In this document: in pieces, positions 1 to 9,168 of the stretch | How positions within the stretch are numbered: the stretch's first letter is position 1 | How the letters are laid out: each line of letters begins with the position of its first letter | Source of the DNA: Pedococcus aerophilus | Lineage (GTDB): Bacteria > Actinomycetota > Actinomycetes > Actinomycetales > Dermatophilaceae | Assembly: GCF_039532215.1 (NCBI RefSeq) | Contig: NZ_BAAARN010000004.1 | Location: 1 to 36,259 of the forward strand | Direction of reading: 5' to 3' | DNA: 36,259 nt | Notes under the pieces: generated by a model | The model's input: only the letters and a program-made list of their open reading frames with translations | Told to the model about the DNA's origin: nothing | The model's database searches: none | Made by a program: the position numbers and the translations under genes

Positions 1-41
1 CTGCACTGGTTACGGTGTGGGAGAGTAGGACGCAGCCGGAC
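1..41 (+). rRNA. rrf: 5S ribosomal RNA, 3' end (partial)
   Basis: The first 41 bases read as the 3' end of an actinobacterial 5S rRNA: the conserved GGTGTGGGAGAGTAGGACGC segment followed by the GCCGGAC that closes helix I. The gene starts outside the window, so an rRNA operon lies immediately upstream. A perfect hairpin terminator follows 8 bases later, which supports this as the operon end. The exact mature 3' end is uncertain by a few bases. Confidence 0.85.
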
Positions 42-49
42 ATACTTTC

Positions 50-81
50 AAAAGGGCCTTCCCACACGGGAAGGCCCTTTT
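50..81 (+). terminator. rRNA operon terminator
   Basis: A perfect 14-bp stem (50-63 with 68-81) closes a 4-base ACAC loop. The stem has an A-rich start and a T-rich end (AAAAGGGCC.../...GGCCCTTTT), so it works as an intrinsic terminator. It sits 8 bases after the 5S rRNA. The following 200 bases before the next gene hold no other structure I recognise. Confidence 0.9.
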
Positions 82-282
82 GGCATGCCCTGGCGCAGAC
101 CCGACGGTGTGACAAGGGCATTCCCTTGGCCCCTCGAGCAATGGTGTTGACCAAGTCCGGGGGATTGGTCCCTTTTGTTGTCGCCCGGACTGGCTTAGTG
201 TGGAAGACCCCCAGCGGCCTCAATGGCGCGGCCGCTGGGCACCGTCTGCCGGCCCTGCCGGCCCGCTGCCCCGGAGGCCACC

Positions 283-2223
283 ATGTCGTCATCGCGTCCC
301 GCCGTGCCCCACCAGTCCGACCGCGTCGTCGGCGCTGCAGAGGCGACCCCGTCGGACCGCTCACGGCGCCAGGTGCTGGGCATGGCCGTTCTCGGTGGAG
401 CCGGAGCGGCGGCTGCGCTGTTCGCTGCTCCCGGTACGGCCCACGCGGTGCAGGAGAAGGGCAAGCCCGGCAAGGGCGGTGGCACGACATACCGCCTCAC
501 GGTCCTGGGGACGACGGACACCCACGGCAACGTGCTGAACTGGGACTACTTCAAGGACGCAACCTACGACGACTCCACCCACAACGACATCGGGCTGGCC
601 AAGATCGCGACGCTGGTGAAGCTCATGCGCGAAGAGCGTGGCTCGCGCAACACCTTGGTGCTCGATGCGGGTGACACCCTGCAGGGAACTCCGCTGGCCT
701 ACTACTACGCGAAGATCGACCCCATCACCGGAGGTTCGGTCCACCCGATGGCCAAGGCGATGAATGCCATCGGGTACGACGCGGCGGCCCTGGGCAACCA
801 CGAGTTCAACTACGGGATCGATACGTTGCGGACGTTCGAGTCGCAGTGCGACTTCCCGCTGCTGTCCGCCAACACCGTGGACTGGGTGACCGGTGCCCCG
901 GCGTTCGCGCCGCACGTCATCAAGTCCTACAAGGTCCCCGGTGTCGCGAAGCCGCTCAAGGTCGGTGTCCTCGGGCTCGTGACCCCGGGGGTCGCGATCT
1001 GGGACAAGGCGAATGTCGAGGGGGTGCTCAGGTTCCCCGGGATCGTCGAGCAGGCCAAGGTGTGGGTGCCGAAGCTCAAGAAGGCCGGCTGCGACCTCGT
1101 CATCGTGTCGTGCCACTCGGGAGCCAAGCCGGGGTCGTCGTACGGCGACGCCCTGCCCTACCCGGAGAATGCCTCGCGCCAGCTCGCCGAGCAGGTCGCC
1201 GGCGTCGACGCGGTGCTCGTCGGTCACGCACACGTCGAGATCCAGGAGGAGCTCGTCCCCAGTGCGGTCACGGCGGGCAAGAAGGTCCTCATCACCGAGC
1301 CCTCCAAGTGGGGCATGCGCTTGTCGGTCATGGACCTCGACGTCGTCCACGACGGAAAGGGCTGGGCCCTGACGTCCGCGCACGCCCATCTCCTCAATGC
1401 CAACACCGTCCCGGAGGACCCTGCGGTCGCCGAGCTCGTCCGACAGGACCATGCGGTGGTCCGTACCTACGTCAACTCGGTCATCGGGACGTGCACCACA
1501 GCGATGTCTGCGGCCACGGCGCGGTTCGAGGACACCTCAGCGCTCGACTTCATCAACCACGTGCAGGCCGATGCGGTGAAGGCTGCTCTGGCCGGCACTG
1601 CGGACGAGACGCTGCCTGTGCTGTCGATCGCCGCCCCGTTCAACCGCGACGCGGCCATCCCCGCAGGCAACGTCACCGTGCGCGACGTCGCGGGGCTCTA
1701 CATCTACGACAACACCCTGCTCGGGATCCGCTTCTCCGGGGCGCAGGTCAAGGCCTACCTCGAGTACTCGGCGGCGTACTTCGAGACGCGGACCACCACG
1801 GGGCCCTTCGCCCCTGATGACGTCACGAACGCGGTGAACCCTGCCACGGGCCTGGAGACCCCCGACTACAACTACGACGTCATGGGTGGACTCGACGCAT
1901 CGTTGGCCTACCAGATCGACATCGCCAAGCCGGTGGGGCAGCGCATCACGAACCTCACCTACGACGGGCAGCCGATCGACGCCGCGAAGCAGTTCGTCAT
2001 CGCCATCAACAACTACCGGCAGTCCGGGGGAGGGAACTTCCCTGGAGTCACCACCGCGCCGGTCCTCTACAACGCCCAGGTGGAGATCCGCCAGCTGCTC
2101 ATCGACTGGACGACGGAGCAGGGAGTCATCGATCCCGCGACGTTCACGACCTACGACTGGAAGCTGGTCGCGGGCGGTCAGCCGGTCGTCGTCCAGGGCG
2201 CCGCGGAGGGCGGGCGGCACTGA
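283..2223 (+). CDS. Exported bifunctional metallophosphatase/5'-nucleotidase
   Basis: This is a 646-aa secreted phosphoesterase of the UshA/CpdB family, expected to hydrolyse nucleotides or cyclic nucleotides outside the membrane. A twin-arginine signal (SRRQVLG at residues 27-33, then a hydrophobic run to PGTAHA at about 55) indicates Tat export of a folded metalloenzyme. The metallophosphatase domain follows with TDTHG (about 78-82), DAGDTLQGT, GNHEFNYG and GHAHVE as metal-ligand motifs. The C-terminal half fits the 5'-nucleotidase substrate-binding domain, including NNYRQSGGGNFPG. An in-frame ATG exists at 223, but the ATG at 283 has GGAGG 5 bases upstream and puts the Tat motif at a normal distance from the N terminus. 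The gene stands alone after the rRNA terminator and converges on nnaR with a 17-base gap. Substrate preference (2',3'-cyclic nucleotides or nucleoside monophosphates) cannot be decided here. Confidence 0.9.
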   Translation: MSSSRPAVPHQSDRVVGAAEATPSDRSRRQVLGMAVLGGAGAAAALFAAPGTAHAVQEKGKPGKGGGTTYRLTVLGTTDTHGNVLNWDYFKDATYDDSTHNDIGLAKIATLVKLMREERGSRNTLVLDAGDTLQGTPLAYYYAKIDPITGGSVHPMAKAMNAIGYDAAALGNHEFNYGIDTLRTFESQCDFPLLSANTVDWVTGAPAFAPHVIKSYKVPGVAKPLKVGVLGLVTPGVAIWDKANVEGVLRFPGIVEQAKVWVPKLKKAGCDLVIVSCHSGAKPGSSYGDALPYPENASRQLAEQVAGVDAVLVGHAHVEIQEELVPSAVTAGKKVLITEPSKWGMRLSVMDLDVVHDGKGWALTSAHAHLLNANTVPEDPAVAELVRQDHAVVRTYVNSVIGTCTTAMSAATARFEDTSALDFINHVQADAVKAALAGTADETLPVLSIAAPFNRDAAIPAGNVTVRDVAGLYIYDNTLLGIRFSGAQVKAYLEYSAAYFETRTTTGPFAPDDVTNAVNPATGLETPDYNYDVMGGLDASLAYQIDIAKPVGQRITNLTYDGQPIDAAKQFVIAINNYRQSGGGNFPGVTTAPVLYNAQVEIRQLLIDWTTEQGVIDPATFTTYDWKLVAGGQPVVVQGAAEGGRH

Positions 2224-2240
2224 GCCGGGGTCGGCCGAGG

Positions 2241-3383
2241 TCAGCTGGTTCGGCTCCGGTCGACGTCGAGCCGGTACCCGCGCTTGACGACCGTCTGGAT
2301 CAGACCCCTGGCCCCACACGCCTCCCGGAGCCTGGCGATGGCGACTTCTGCCGTGTGCGGGTCGTTCGAGTCGCCCGGCAGGACGTCGAGGACCTGCAGA
2401 CGGGTGACGACCTCGCCACCGGCGTCGGCGAGCAGACGCAACACCTCCAGACCGCTGGGCGACACCGGGAGGACGTGGTCGTCGAGCAGGGCCACGGTGC
2501 GCCGCACCTGGAGCCGTCCAGCTCCGGTGGTGACCGCCGAGGTCTGGGCCTGCTCGTAGTGGCTGACCAGGCTGCGCACGAGGGCGCCGAGCCGTCCACG
2601 ATCGGGGACGATGGGCTCGATACCCCGCTCCTGCAGGGGGCGGGCGGTGACCGGACCCACCGCGGCGGCGACCATCGACCCCGACCGCAGTCGCGCCACG
2701 ATCTGGTCGCCGAGGCCGGCTGAGTCGACGGCGGCCAGCCACGCGGCTGCACCGGGGGCCGAGGTGAAGACTGCTGCGTCGATCTCCCCGGCTGCGGCGG
2801 CCTGTACCGAGGCCGCGAGGGCCTCGGGATCCGGGGGAGGGCCCCAGCGGTAGACCACCAGGCTCTGGACGTCGGCGCCTGCTGCGGCGAGCTCGGTGTC
2901 GAGCCCGTCTGCTCCTGCACCGTGGTGCTGGACGGCGATGCGGTGGCCGGCGACCCCCTCGGCGAGCAGCAGGTCGAGGATCTCGGCGGAGGTCTCGGAC
3001 TCGGCGACCCAGTCCGCCTGCAACCCGGCGGCCTGGATCGCGCCGCGAGCCTTGGGTCCGCGCGCGATGATGCGGGCTCCTTCGAGCACGGCGGTGAGCT
3101 CGTCGGCGACACCGGCGGCATCGGCGGCCTCCACCCAGCCCCGGAACCCGATGCCGGTGGTCACCACCACCGTGTCGGGGTGGTCGACGAGCAGGGCCTT
3201 GGTGTCGAGGAGCAGCTGGTCGTCGTGCTCGTGCGGGACGATGCTCAGGGAGGGCGCGTGCCGCACCGTGGCACCTCGGCGGACCAGCGCCGACCCCAGC
3301 TCGCCGCTGCGGCGGTCTGCGGTCACGAGGACGACGCACCCGGCCATGACCTGGCTCAGCGCTGGCCCCGGGGCTGGGCTCAT
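2241..3383 (-). CDS. nnaR: NnaR-type nitrate assimilation regulator: HemD domain plus OmpR-type winged helix
   Basis: This 380-aa protein joins an N-terminal uroporphyrinogen-III synthase (HemD) domain (about 15-265) to a C-terminal OmpR/PhoB-type winged-helix DNA-binding domain (about 280-375; SPSGLEVLRLL...VSxxxx-like core and the terminal VVKRGYRLDV). The same architecture is known for NnaR of Streptomyces and mycobacteria, where it co-activates nitrate and nitrite assimilation genes with GlnR. It is the last gene of the narK-to-nnaR operon, and its ATG overlaps the stop of the siroheme synthase gene (ATGA, 3380-3383), which fixes the start. A regulator that keeps a HemD domain inside an operon making siroheme suggests it could sense a tetrapyrrole, but that is inference. 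It could also retain HemD catalysis; a second hemD gene elsewhere would argue against that. Confidence 0.88.
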   Translation of the reverse strand: MSPAPGPALSQVMAGCVVLVTADRRSGELGSALVRRGATVRHAPSLSIVPHEHDDQLLLDTKALLVDHPDTVVVTTGIGFRGWVEAADAAGVADELTAVLEGARIIARGPKARGAIQAAGLQADWVAESETSAEILDLLLAEGVAGHRIAVQHHGAGADGLDTELAAAGADVQSLVVYRWGPPPDPEALAASVQAAAAGEIDAAVFTSAPGAAAWLAAVDSAGLGDQIVARLRSGSMVAAAVGPVTARPLQERGIEPIVPDRGRLGALVRSLVSHYEQAQTSAVTTGAGRLQVRRTVALLDDHVLPVSPSGLEVLRLLADAGGEVVTRLQVLDVLPGDSNDPHTAEVAIARLREACGARGLIQTVVKRGYRLDVDRSRTS

Positions 3384-4654
3384 GCGAGCGGCTCCAGCAG
3401 GTCGGCGTCGGCGACCGCCCCCACGACGATGACGGCCGGGGCGCGAACTGCGGCGCGCGCCGCGACGTCGACGATCTGGCCCAACCCGGCGCGGGTGACC
3501 CGCTGGGTGGGCAGCGTGGCGTTCTCGACCACGGCGACCGCGAGCTCCGGCGCGGCTCCTGCGGCGAGGAGCTGCTGAACGTGCTGGCCCAGCATCGCCA
3601 CCCCCATCAGCACGACGAGGGTGGCGCTCGAGTCGACGACGGCCCGGACGGCGGCTTCCTCGAGCGTCCCGTGGCCGTGGGTGATGTGGACGGCTGCAAC
3701 GGTGCCCCGGTGCGTGACCGGGATGCCTGCGGCGGCGGGGGCGGCCAGGGCAGAGCTGACGCCCGGGACCACCTCGACCGGGATGCCGTGGGCGGCAAGC
3801 GCCGTCTGCTCCTCGCCGCCGCGGCCGAAGAGGAAGGGGTCTCCGCCCTTGAGCCGGACGACCACGCGCCCCCGCTGCGCCTGCTCCACGAGCACCGCGT
3901 TGATCTGGTCCTGGCTGATCGCGTGGGCCCCCGGCACCTTGCCCACGTCGATCACCTCGACATCGGTGGGCAGGGCGGCCAGCAGGCTCGTCGGGCCGAG
4001 GCGGTCGGTGACGACGACGTCTGCCTCCGCCAGGGCGCGTCGGCCACGGATCGTCATCAGGTCCGGGGCACCGGGGCCACCGCCGACCAGGACCACCCGG
4101 CCGACCGGCGCCCGGACGGAGAAGTCGAGGGTGGAGCCGGGACCGTCGATGGTCGACCGGAGCGGGGTGTCACAGGTCGCTCGATGCCGCCGCAGGTCGA
4201 GGTCGCCGGTCTCGAGGGTCAGGGCGAGCTGGTCGCGGACGGACCGGGCGCGGGCCGGGTCCGCCTCGCCCGTGGAGGTGACGCCGACGACGAGGCCGGC
4301 GTGCCGCGTGGTGGCCGGCGTCCGCGCCGTACCGTCCTGGACGGCACTGGCGCACACGCTCCAGATCCGGCGCTCGGTCGCCCACTGGCAGAGCAGGTCG
4401 TTGGTGCGGACATCGCCCGTGGCCGCGTGGACCAGCCAGGCGCCGTCGAGGTCGGACTCAACGACCTCGCGGTCGACCCACGTGAGCGCACCGTCCACGA
4501 CCGCGTCGACGAGGTCCTCGCACAGCTGCGGCGCCACGACCGTGACGAGCGCACCGTCTGCGGCCAGTGACGTCGCACGTCGGGCAGCGACCGGCCCGCC
4601 CCCGGCCACCAGGACCCGCTTGCCGGTGACCTCCAGACCCAGCAGCGTCGTCAT
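3380..4654 (-). CDS. cysG: Siroheme synthase: precorrin-2 dehydrogenase/ferrochelatase fused to uroporphyrinogen-III methyltransferase
   Basis: A 424-aa CysG-type fusion that makes siroheme for the nitrite reductase. Residues 1-150 carry the NAD-binding precorrin-2 dehydrogenase (GKRVLVAGGGPVAARRA). Residues from about 185 are an SAM-dependent uroporphyrinogen-III C-methyltransferase with VVLVGGGPGAPDLMT, VVRLKGGDPFLFGRGGEE and VVPGVSSALAAPAAAGIPVTHRG. A longer open frame runs upstream, but the ATG at 4654 overlaps the nirD stop by 4 bp (ATGA) and gives a normal CysG N terminus. The C-terminal gene junction with nnaR is also a 4-bp overlap. It is slightly shorter than E. coli CysG (about 457 aa), mainly around the dimerisation/chelatase part, so chelatase activity should not be assumed. 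Confidence 0.93.
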   Translation of the reverse strand: MTTLLGLEVTGKRVLVAGGGPVAARRATSLAADGALVTVVAPQLCEDLVDAVVDGALTWVDREVVESDLDGAWLVHAATGDVRTNDLLCQWATERRIWSVCASAVQDGTARTPATTRHAGLVVGVTSTGEADPARARSVRDQLALTLETGDLDLRRHRATCDTPLRSTIDGPGSTLDFSVRAPVGRVVLVGGGPGAPDLMTIRGRRALAEADVVVTDRLGPTSLLAALPTDVEVIDVGKVPGAHAISQDQINAVLVEQAQRGRVVVRLKGGDPFLFGRGGEEQTALAAHGIPVEVVPGVSSALAAPAAAGIPVTHRGTVAAVHITHGHGTLEEAAVRAVVDSSATLVVLMGVAMLGQHVQQLLAAGAAPELAVAVVENATLPTQRVTRAGLGQIVDVAARAAVRAPAVIVVGAVADADLLEPLA

Positions 4655-5037
4655 CGCGCACCGTGCCCTCCGGGTAGCCCCACGCTCACGACGTCGTCGA
4701 CCACGTGCACGGGGAAGGTGGCCAGCGAGTGGGGCTCCTTCCCGACAGGGTCGAGGCAGGAACCCGTGCGCAGGTCGAAGACCTGCTTGTACATGGGGGA
4801 GGCGACCGTCGGGACGTCGCCACGGGTGCCGACGATGCCCCGGGACATGACGTTCGCACCGCTGAACGGGTCGAGCTGCTGCACGGCGTAGACGCGGTCG
4901 TCGAAGGTCCGGAACAACGCGACCTGGCGACCCGCGACGAGGGCTGCGGCACCGCGTTCGCGGGACAGCGACTTGAGGCTGCAGATCTCGTGCCAGACGA
5001 CCCCGAGGTCGGTGGGCGTGGTCGTCTCGATGGTCAT
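4651..5037 (-). CDS. nirD: Nitrite reductase [NAD(P)H] small subunit
   Basis: A 128-aa Rieske-like NirD protein, partner of NirB. The N terminus has VWHEICSLKSLSRERGAAALV and the rest follows the family (VALFRTFDDRVYAVQQLDPFSGANVMSRGIVG, ending VHVVDDVVSVGLP). As usual for NirD, the Rieske Cys/His ligands are missing, so it probably binds no cluster and plays a structural role. Its ATG at 5037 overlaps the nirB stop (5034-5036), and its stop overlaps the cysG start, so translation is coupled through all three genes. Confidence 0.93.
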   Translation of the reverse strand: MTIETTTPTDLGVVWHEICSLKSLSRERGAAALVAGRQVALFRTFDDRVYAVQQLDPFSGANVMSRGIVGTRGDVPTVASPMYKQVFDLRTGSCLDPVGKEPHSLATFPVHVVDDVVSVGLPGGHGAR

Positions 5038-7613
5038 CTGCGGACCTCCAACGTCGTCCCGGCGATGAGGACCCCTCCGCCGGTGCGTTCGGATTCTGTT
5101 GCGGGGCGGGGCTGCCCGCGTTCGCTGATATACGCCAGCGTGTCGTCCGGCTGGTCGGGGGCATTGACGAACGACCCGAAGCGGCGCAGCTTCTCGGGGT
5201 CGTCGAGGGCTGCGGCCCACTCGTCCTCGTACCCCTCGACGTGGCCGGCCATCGCCGCGTCGAGGTCTGCGCCGATGCCGAGCGAGTCCTCGAGGACGAC
5301 GGCGCGGATCGCGTCGAGGCCACCCTCGTGGTCCTCGACCCACACCGCCGTCCGCTGGAGCCGGTCGGCCGTGCGGACGTAGTACATGAGGAAACGGTCG
5401 ATGGTGCGGACGAGGGTCTCGGTGTCGAGGTCCTCGGCGAGCAGCTGGGCGTGTCGTGGGGTGAAGCCGCCGTTGCCGCCGACGTAGACGTTCCATCCGT
5501 TGTCGGTGGCGATGACACCGACGTCCTTGCCGCGGGCCTCGGCGCACTCGCGCGCGCACCCTGACACGCCCAGCTTGATCTTGTGCGGGGACCGCAGCCC
5601 CCGGTATCGAAGCTCCAGCGCGATGGCCAGGCCGACGGAGTCCTGCACGCCGTAGCGGCACCAGGTCGAGCCGACGCAGGACTTCACGGTGCGCAGCGAC
5701 TTGCCGTAGGCATGACCCGACTCGAAACCGGCGTCGACGAGCCGCTTCCAGATCTTCGGCAGCTGCTCGATCCGGGCACCGAAGAGGTCGATGCGCTGGC
5801 CGCCGGTGATCTTCGTGTAGAGCCCGAAGTCCTTGGCCACCTCGCCGATGACGATGAGTCCTTCGGGCGTGATCTCGCCACCGGGGATGCGGGGGACCAC
5901 GGAGTACGAGCCGTCCTTCTGGAGGTTGGCCATGACGTGGTCGTTGGTGTCCTGCAACGTCGCCCGCTCACCCTCGAGGATGTGGCCGGTGCCGAGGGAG
6001 GCGAGGATCGAGCCGATGACGGGCTTGCAGATGTCGCACCCGCGACCGCGGCCATGACGAGCGATGATCTCGCTGAAGGTCGTCAGCTCCTGCACGCGGA
6101 CCACGTCGAACAGCTGGGCCCGGGAGAGCTCGAAGTGCTCGCACAGTGCGTTGCTCACCGTGACGCCGGACTTCTCCAGCTCGGTGGTGACGAGGCGCTT
6201 GACCAGGGGGAGGCAGGAGCCGCAGCTCGTGCCGGCCCTGGTGCACGCCTTGACCCCAGCGAGGTCCGTGCAGCCACCCTCGGTGACCGAGCAACGGATC
6301 GCGCCCGCGGACACGTTGTTGCACGAGCAGACGGTGGCGTCCTCGGGCAGGTCGCCGGCGGGTGCCGGCGCAGCCCCTTCGGGGAGCAGGTATGCCGCGG
6401 GGTCGCCGCCGAGCTCGCGGCCCACCATCGGTCGCAGCGCCGCATACGCACTCGCGTCGCCGACGAGGATTCCCCCGCGGAGCGTGCGGGCGTCGTCGGA
6501 CATCACGAGCTTCTTGTAGACCCCGGCGACCGGGTCGGAGATGACGACCTCGAGGGCACCGGGCTCGGTCGCGAACGCGTCGCCGAAGGATGCGACGTCG
6601 ACCCCGAGCAGCTTGAGCTTCGTCGACAGGTCGGCACCCGGAAAGGTGCCCTCACCACCCAGGAGCCGGTCGGCGACGATCTCGGCCATCGTGTAGCCGG
6701 GGGCGACGAGCCCTAGGCAGCGTCCGCCGATGCAGGCGACCTCGCCGATGGCCCAGACGGACGGGTCGGCTGTGGCGCAGGCGTCGTCGACGACCACACC
6801 GCCGCGTTCGCCGACCTCCAGTCCTGCCTCCCGGGCGAGCTCGTCGCGGGGCCGGACACCGACGGCGAAGACGACCACGTCGACGGGAAGCCGCTCACCG
6901 TCGGAGAACTCCATGGTGGCCACCTGCCCGAGGCGACCGGTGATCTTGGCGGTCGCCGTGCTGGTGCGGACGGACACGCCGAGCGCCTCGATGAGCCGTT
7001 GCAGCGCCTCGCCACCGCCGTCGTCGACCTGCAGCGGCATGAGCCGCGGGGCGAACTCGACCACGGTGGTGCCGACCTCCAGTGCCGTGAGGGCACCGGC
7101 CGCCTCGAGGCCGAGCAGGCCACCGCCGACGACCGCGCCGCGCAGGGGGCGACCGAGCTCCGTGCGGAGCTTCTCGACGTACGAACGCAGGTCGGCGACG
7201 TCGTCGATGGTCCGGTAGACGAACGCACCGCGGAGCTCCTTCCCGGGGACGGGGGGCACGGCGGCGTACGAGCCGGTCGCGAGGACGAGGGAGTCGTAGG
7301 GGAGTGTGCGGCCGTCGGAGGTGGTGACCGTCTTGTCGGTGCGGTCGATCCCGGTGGCAGCGACACCGCGGCGCAGCGTCACCATGGGGTCGTCCCACAG
7401 CTCCTGGCCACCGAGCGCGAGGTCCTCGGGGTCGCGTCCGGTGAAGTAGGAGGTGAGGGCGACGCGGTCGTACGGCGCCCGGGGCTCCTCGCACAGGAGG
7501 GTGACCGCCCACTCGCCGTCGGTGTCACGGGCGCGCAGGGCGTCGATGAGCCGTCGCGCGACCATGCCGCCGCCCACGACGACGAGCTGTCGCGGAGCGG
7601 TGTGGTCGACCAT
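5034..7613 (-). CDS. nirB: Nitrite reductase [NAD(P)H] large subunit
   Basis: This 859-aa cytoplasmic enzyme reduces nitrite to ammonium with NAD(P)H. In order: an FAD/NAD-binding oxidoreductase module (LVVVGGGMVARRL at the start, a second dinucleotide fold GAVVGGGLLGLEAAGAL), a BFD-like [2Fe-2S] domain (CSCNNVS at about 427, then CTRAGTSCGSC), a ferredoxin-like half domain, and the siroheme/[4Fe-4S] domain with CVGSTWC (about 640) and GCAREC (about 680) as the four cysteine ligands. An in-frame GTG at 7622 would add three residues. I prefer the ATG at 7613 because a TAACGT -10-like hexamer ends 7 bases before it. Neither start has a clear Shine-Dalgarno sequence. It lies in the nitrate operon between the electron-transfer gene and nirD. 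Confidence 0.95.
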   Translation of the reverse strand: MVDHTAPRQLVVVGGGMVARRLIDALRARDTDGEWAVTLLCEEPRAPYDRVALTSYFTGRDPEDLALGGQELWDDPMVTLRRGVAATGIDRTDKTVTTSDGRTLPYDSLVLATGSYAAVPPVPGKELRGAFVYRTIDDVADLRSYVEKLRTELGRPLRGAVVGGGLLGLEAAGALTALEVGTTVVEFAPRLMPLQVDDGGGEALQRLIEALGVSVRTSTATAKITGRLGQVATMEFSDGERLPVDVVVFAVGVRPRDELAREAGLEVGERGGVVVDDACATADPSVWAIGEVACIGGRCLGLVAPGYTMAEIVADRLLGGEGTFPGADLSTKLKLLGVDVASFGDAFATEPGALEVVISDPVAGVYKKLVMSDDARTLRGGILVGDASAYAALRPMVGRELGGDPAAYLLPEGAAPAPAGDLPEDATVCSCNNVSAGAIRCSVTEGGCTDLAGVKACTRAGTSCGSCLPLVKRLVTTELEKSGVTVSNALCEHFELSRAQLFDVVRVQELTTFSEIIARHGRGRGCDICKPVIGSILASLGTGHILEGERATLQDTNDHVMANLQKDGSYSVVPRIPGGEITPEGLIVIGEVAKDFGLYTKITGGQRIDLFGARIEQLPKIWKRLVDAGFESGHAYGKSLRTVKSCVGSTWCRYGVQDSVGLAIALELRYRGLRSPHKIKLGVSGCARECAEARGKDVGVIATDNGWNVYVGGNGGFTPRHAQLLAEDLDTETLVRTIDRFLMYYVRTADRLQRTAVWVEDHEGGLDAIRAVVLEDSLGIGADLDAAMAGHVEGYEDEWAAALDDPEKLRRFGSFVNAPDQPDDTLAYISERGQPRPATESERTGGGVLIAGTTLEVRR

Positions 7614-7620
7614 GGCGCCC

Positions 7621-7626
7621 ACGTTA
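7621..7626 (-). promoter_or_regulatory. Candidate internal leaderless -10 element for nirB
   Basis: TAACGT on the minus strand ends 7 bases before the nirB ATG. Its TAA is also the stop codon of the upstream electron-transfer gene. The arrangement matches the TAnnnT-N6/7-start pattern of several other genes in this window. A promoter here would let nirBD-cysG-nnaR be expressed without nitrate reductase. This is motif evidence only. Confidence 0.4.
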
Positions 7627-9168
7627 GGAGCCTGCCGTTTCAGCGCTGTGGATCATGTGTTTCCCCTTCGTTACGTCGTCCTCACGGGGACGGGCGGTGG
7701 TGGGAGAGGTGCGGGGCCGAGGTGTCGGCGTGGAGAGCGCGTCGAGGAGGGCACAGACGTCGTCGGTGCACCCGCCGCACCCCGTGGTCGCACGGGTCGC
7801 GGCAGCCACCTCGGCCACGGTCGCGGCGCCGTCGTGGACGCAGGCGACGAGCGCGCCCTTGGTCACGCCGTTGCACCGGCAGACGGTGGTGCCGTCGGGA
7901 AGGTCGACCGGGGAGACCGTGGCACCACCGAGGCGCGGCGTGAGGGCCGAGAGCAGGAGGTATGCCGGGTCGGCCGGCACGGGCGTGCGCCGGGTGTACG
8001 TCGTGACGAGCTCGGCGGCGACAGCGCCTGCACCCACGCAGGTCGCGCCGACGAGCAACCCCCCGGACACCACGACCTCGACGTGCCGGCCGAGTTCGGG
8101 ATCGCTGAGGCGCAGCGTCCGCTGCGCCGGGTCGTCGGCGCGCTGGGAACCACAGACCCCCATGGTCACGACGTCGAGGCCGTGCGCCTTGAGCCGCACC
8201 ACGTCGCTCACCGTCGACGGCGCCGCAGCGGACGGGGTGGGCGCACCGCAGAGGCGAGCCGCCAGTCGTCGTGACTGCTCCCACCCCTGGGCGACCAGAC
8301 CACCGCCGCCCTCCGGGGGTTGGGCACAGTCGCCGATCGCTGCGACGCGATGGTCGGTCGGGGAGGACAGGTCGTCCCGGACGAGGATCCCGCGCTCGAC
8401 GGCGAGGCCCGCCGAGGTCGCGAGCCCGGTGCTGGGCACGGTGCCTGTGGCGAGGACGAGCAGGTCGGCCGGCAGCACCGTGCCGTCGTCGAGCAACAGG
8501 CCGGTGAGGCGGCCGTCATCGGTCAGCGCCTCCACTGCGCCGCGGCCGACGTGCTGCTCGATGCCCAGCCCCGCCAGGGCCGACTCGACGACCCGGCTGG
8601 CGTCCTCGTCGAGCTGGCGCTCCATCAGGGCAGCCGCGGGGTGGACCACGCTCACCGCCACTCCGCGCCGAGCCAGGCCGCAGGCTGCCTCCATCCCCAG
8701 GACCCCGGCGCCGAGGACGACGGCGTGGCAGGCGTTGAGGGTGGCGGCGACGATCTCGCGGGCGTCGTCGATGGTGCGCAGGGCGTGGACCCCTGAGGTC
8801 AGGCTGTCCCGGTGCCGCAGCCCGGGAAGGCGAGGCACCCTGGCGTCGGACCCGGTCGCGAGGACGAGCCGGTCGTAGCGGACCCTGGCGCCGTCGCTCG
8901 TCTCCACGAAGCGGTCCTCGAGGTCGAGCCGGATCGAGTGGGTGCCACGCAGGGTGGTGAGCCGCTCGCTGCGGGGCGTCGGCAGCGTCAGTGCCGACAG
9001 GTCGTGCTTGCCGGCGACGACCTCACTGAGCAGCACCCGGTTGTAGGGCTCGCACCCCTCGGCGCCGATCACGGTGATGTCGAACCGACCAGCGGCATCG
9101 GCGGCGAGGACGTCCTCGACGAATCGTGAGCCGACCATGCCGTTGCCGACGACGACGAGGCGCGTCAT
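7624..9168 (-). CDS. FAD-dependent nitrate reductase electron-transfer subunit with BFD-like [2Fe-2S] domain
   Basis: A 514-aa pyridine-nucleotide-disulfide-type oxidoreductase, similar in layout to the front half of NirB and to Bacillus NasB. It begins LVVVGNGMVGSRFVEDVL (FAD-binding fold), has the second dinucleotide fold AVVLGAGVLGMEAACGLARRG and the FAD motif VAAIGDCAQ. Near residue 429 a BFD-like [2Fe-2S] domain follows with CRCNG and CGGCTDDVC. It probably passes electrons from NAD(P)H to the nitrate reductase encoded just upstream. Its ATG at 9168 overlaps the nitrate reductase stop (ATGA), and it ends with a TAA 10 bases before nirB. The role as nitrate reductase partner is inferred from position and architecture. 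Confidence 0.87.
   Translation of the reverse strand: MTRLVVVGNGMVGSRFVEDVLAADAAGRFDITVIGAEGCEPYNRVLLSEVVAGKHDLSALTLPTPRSERLTTLRGTHSIRLDLEDRFVETSDGARVRYDRLVLATGSDARVPRLPGLRHRDSLTSGVHALRTIDDAREIVAATLNACHAVVLGAGVLGMEAACGLARRGVAVSVVHPAAALMERQLDEDASRVVESALAGLGIEQHVGRGAVEALTDDGRLTGLLLDDGTVLPADLLVLATGTVPSTGLATSAGLAVERGILVRDDLSSPTDHRVAAIGDCAQPPEGGGGLVAQGWEQSRRLAARLCGAPTPSAAAPSTVSDVVRLKAHGLDVVTMGVCGSQRADDPAQRTLRLSDPELGRHVEVVVSGGLLVGATCVGAGAVAAELVTTYTRRTPVPADPAYLLLSALTPRLGGATVSPVDLPDGTTVCRCNGVTKGALVACVHDGAATVAEVAAATRATTGCGGCTDDVCALLDALSTPTPRPRTSPTTARPREDDVTKGKHMIHSAETAGS

Noticed and set aside
15-674. Open frame starting inside the 5S rRNA.
   Set aside because: It runs through the rRNA end, its terminator and the phosphatase gene in another frame, with low-complexity sequence.
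1537-3339. Long open frame on the minus strand spanning the phosphatase end and nnaR, and similar long frames opposite or inside many genes.
   Set aside because: These are GC-rich shadow frames: arginine/proline-rich, no domains, and they overlap genes with clear families.
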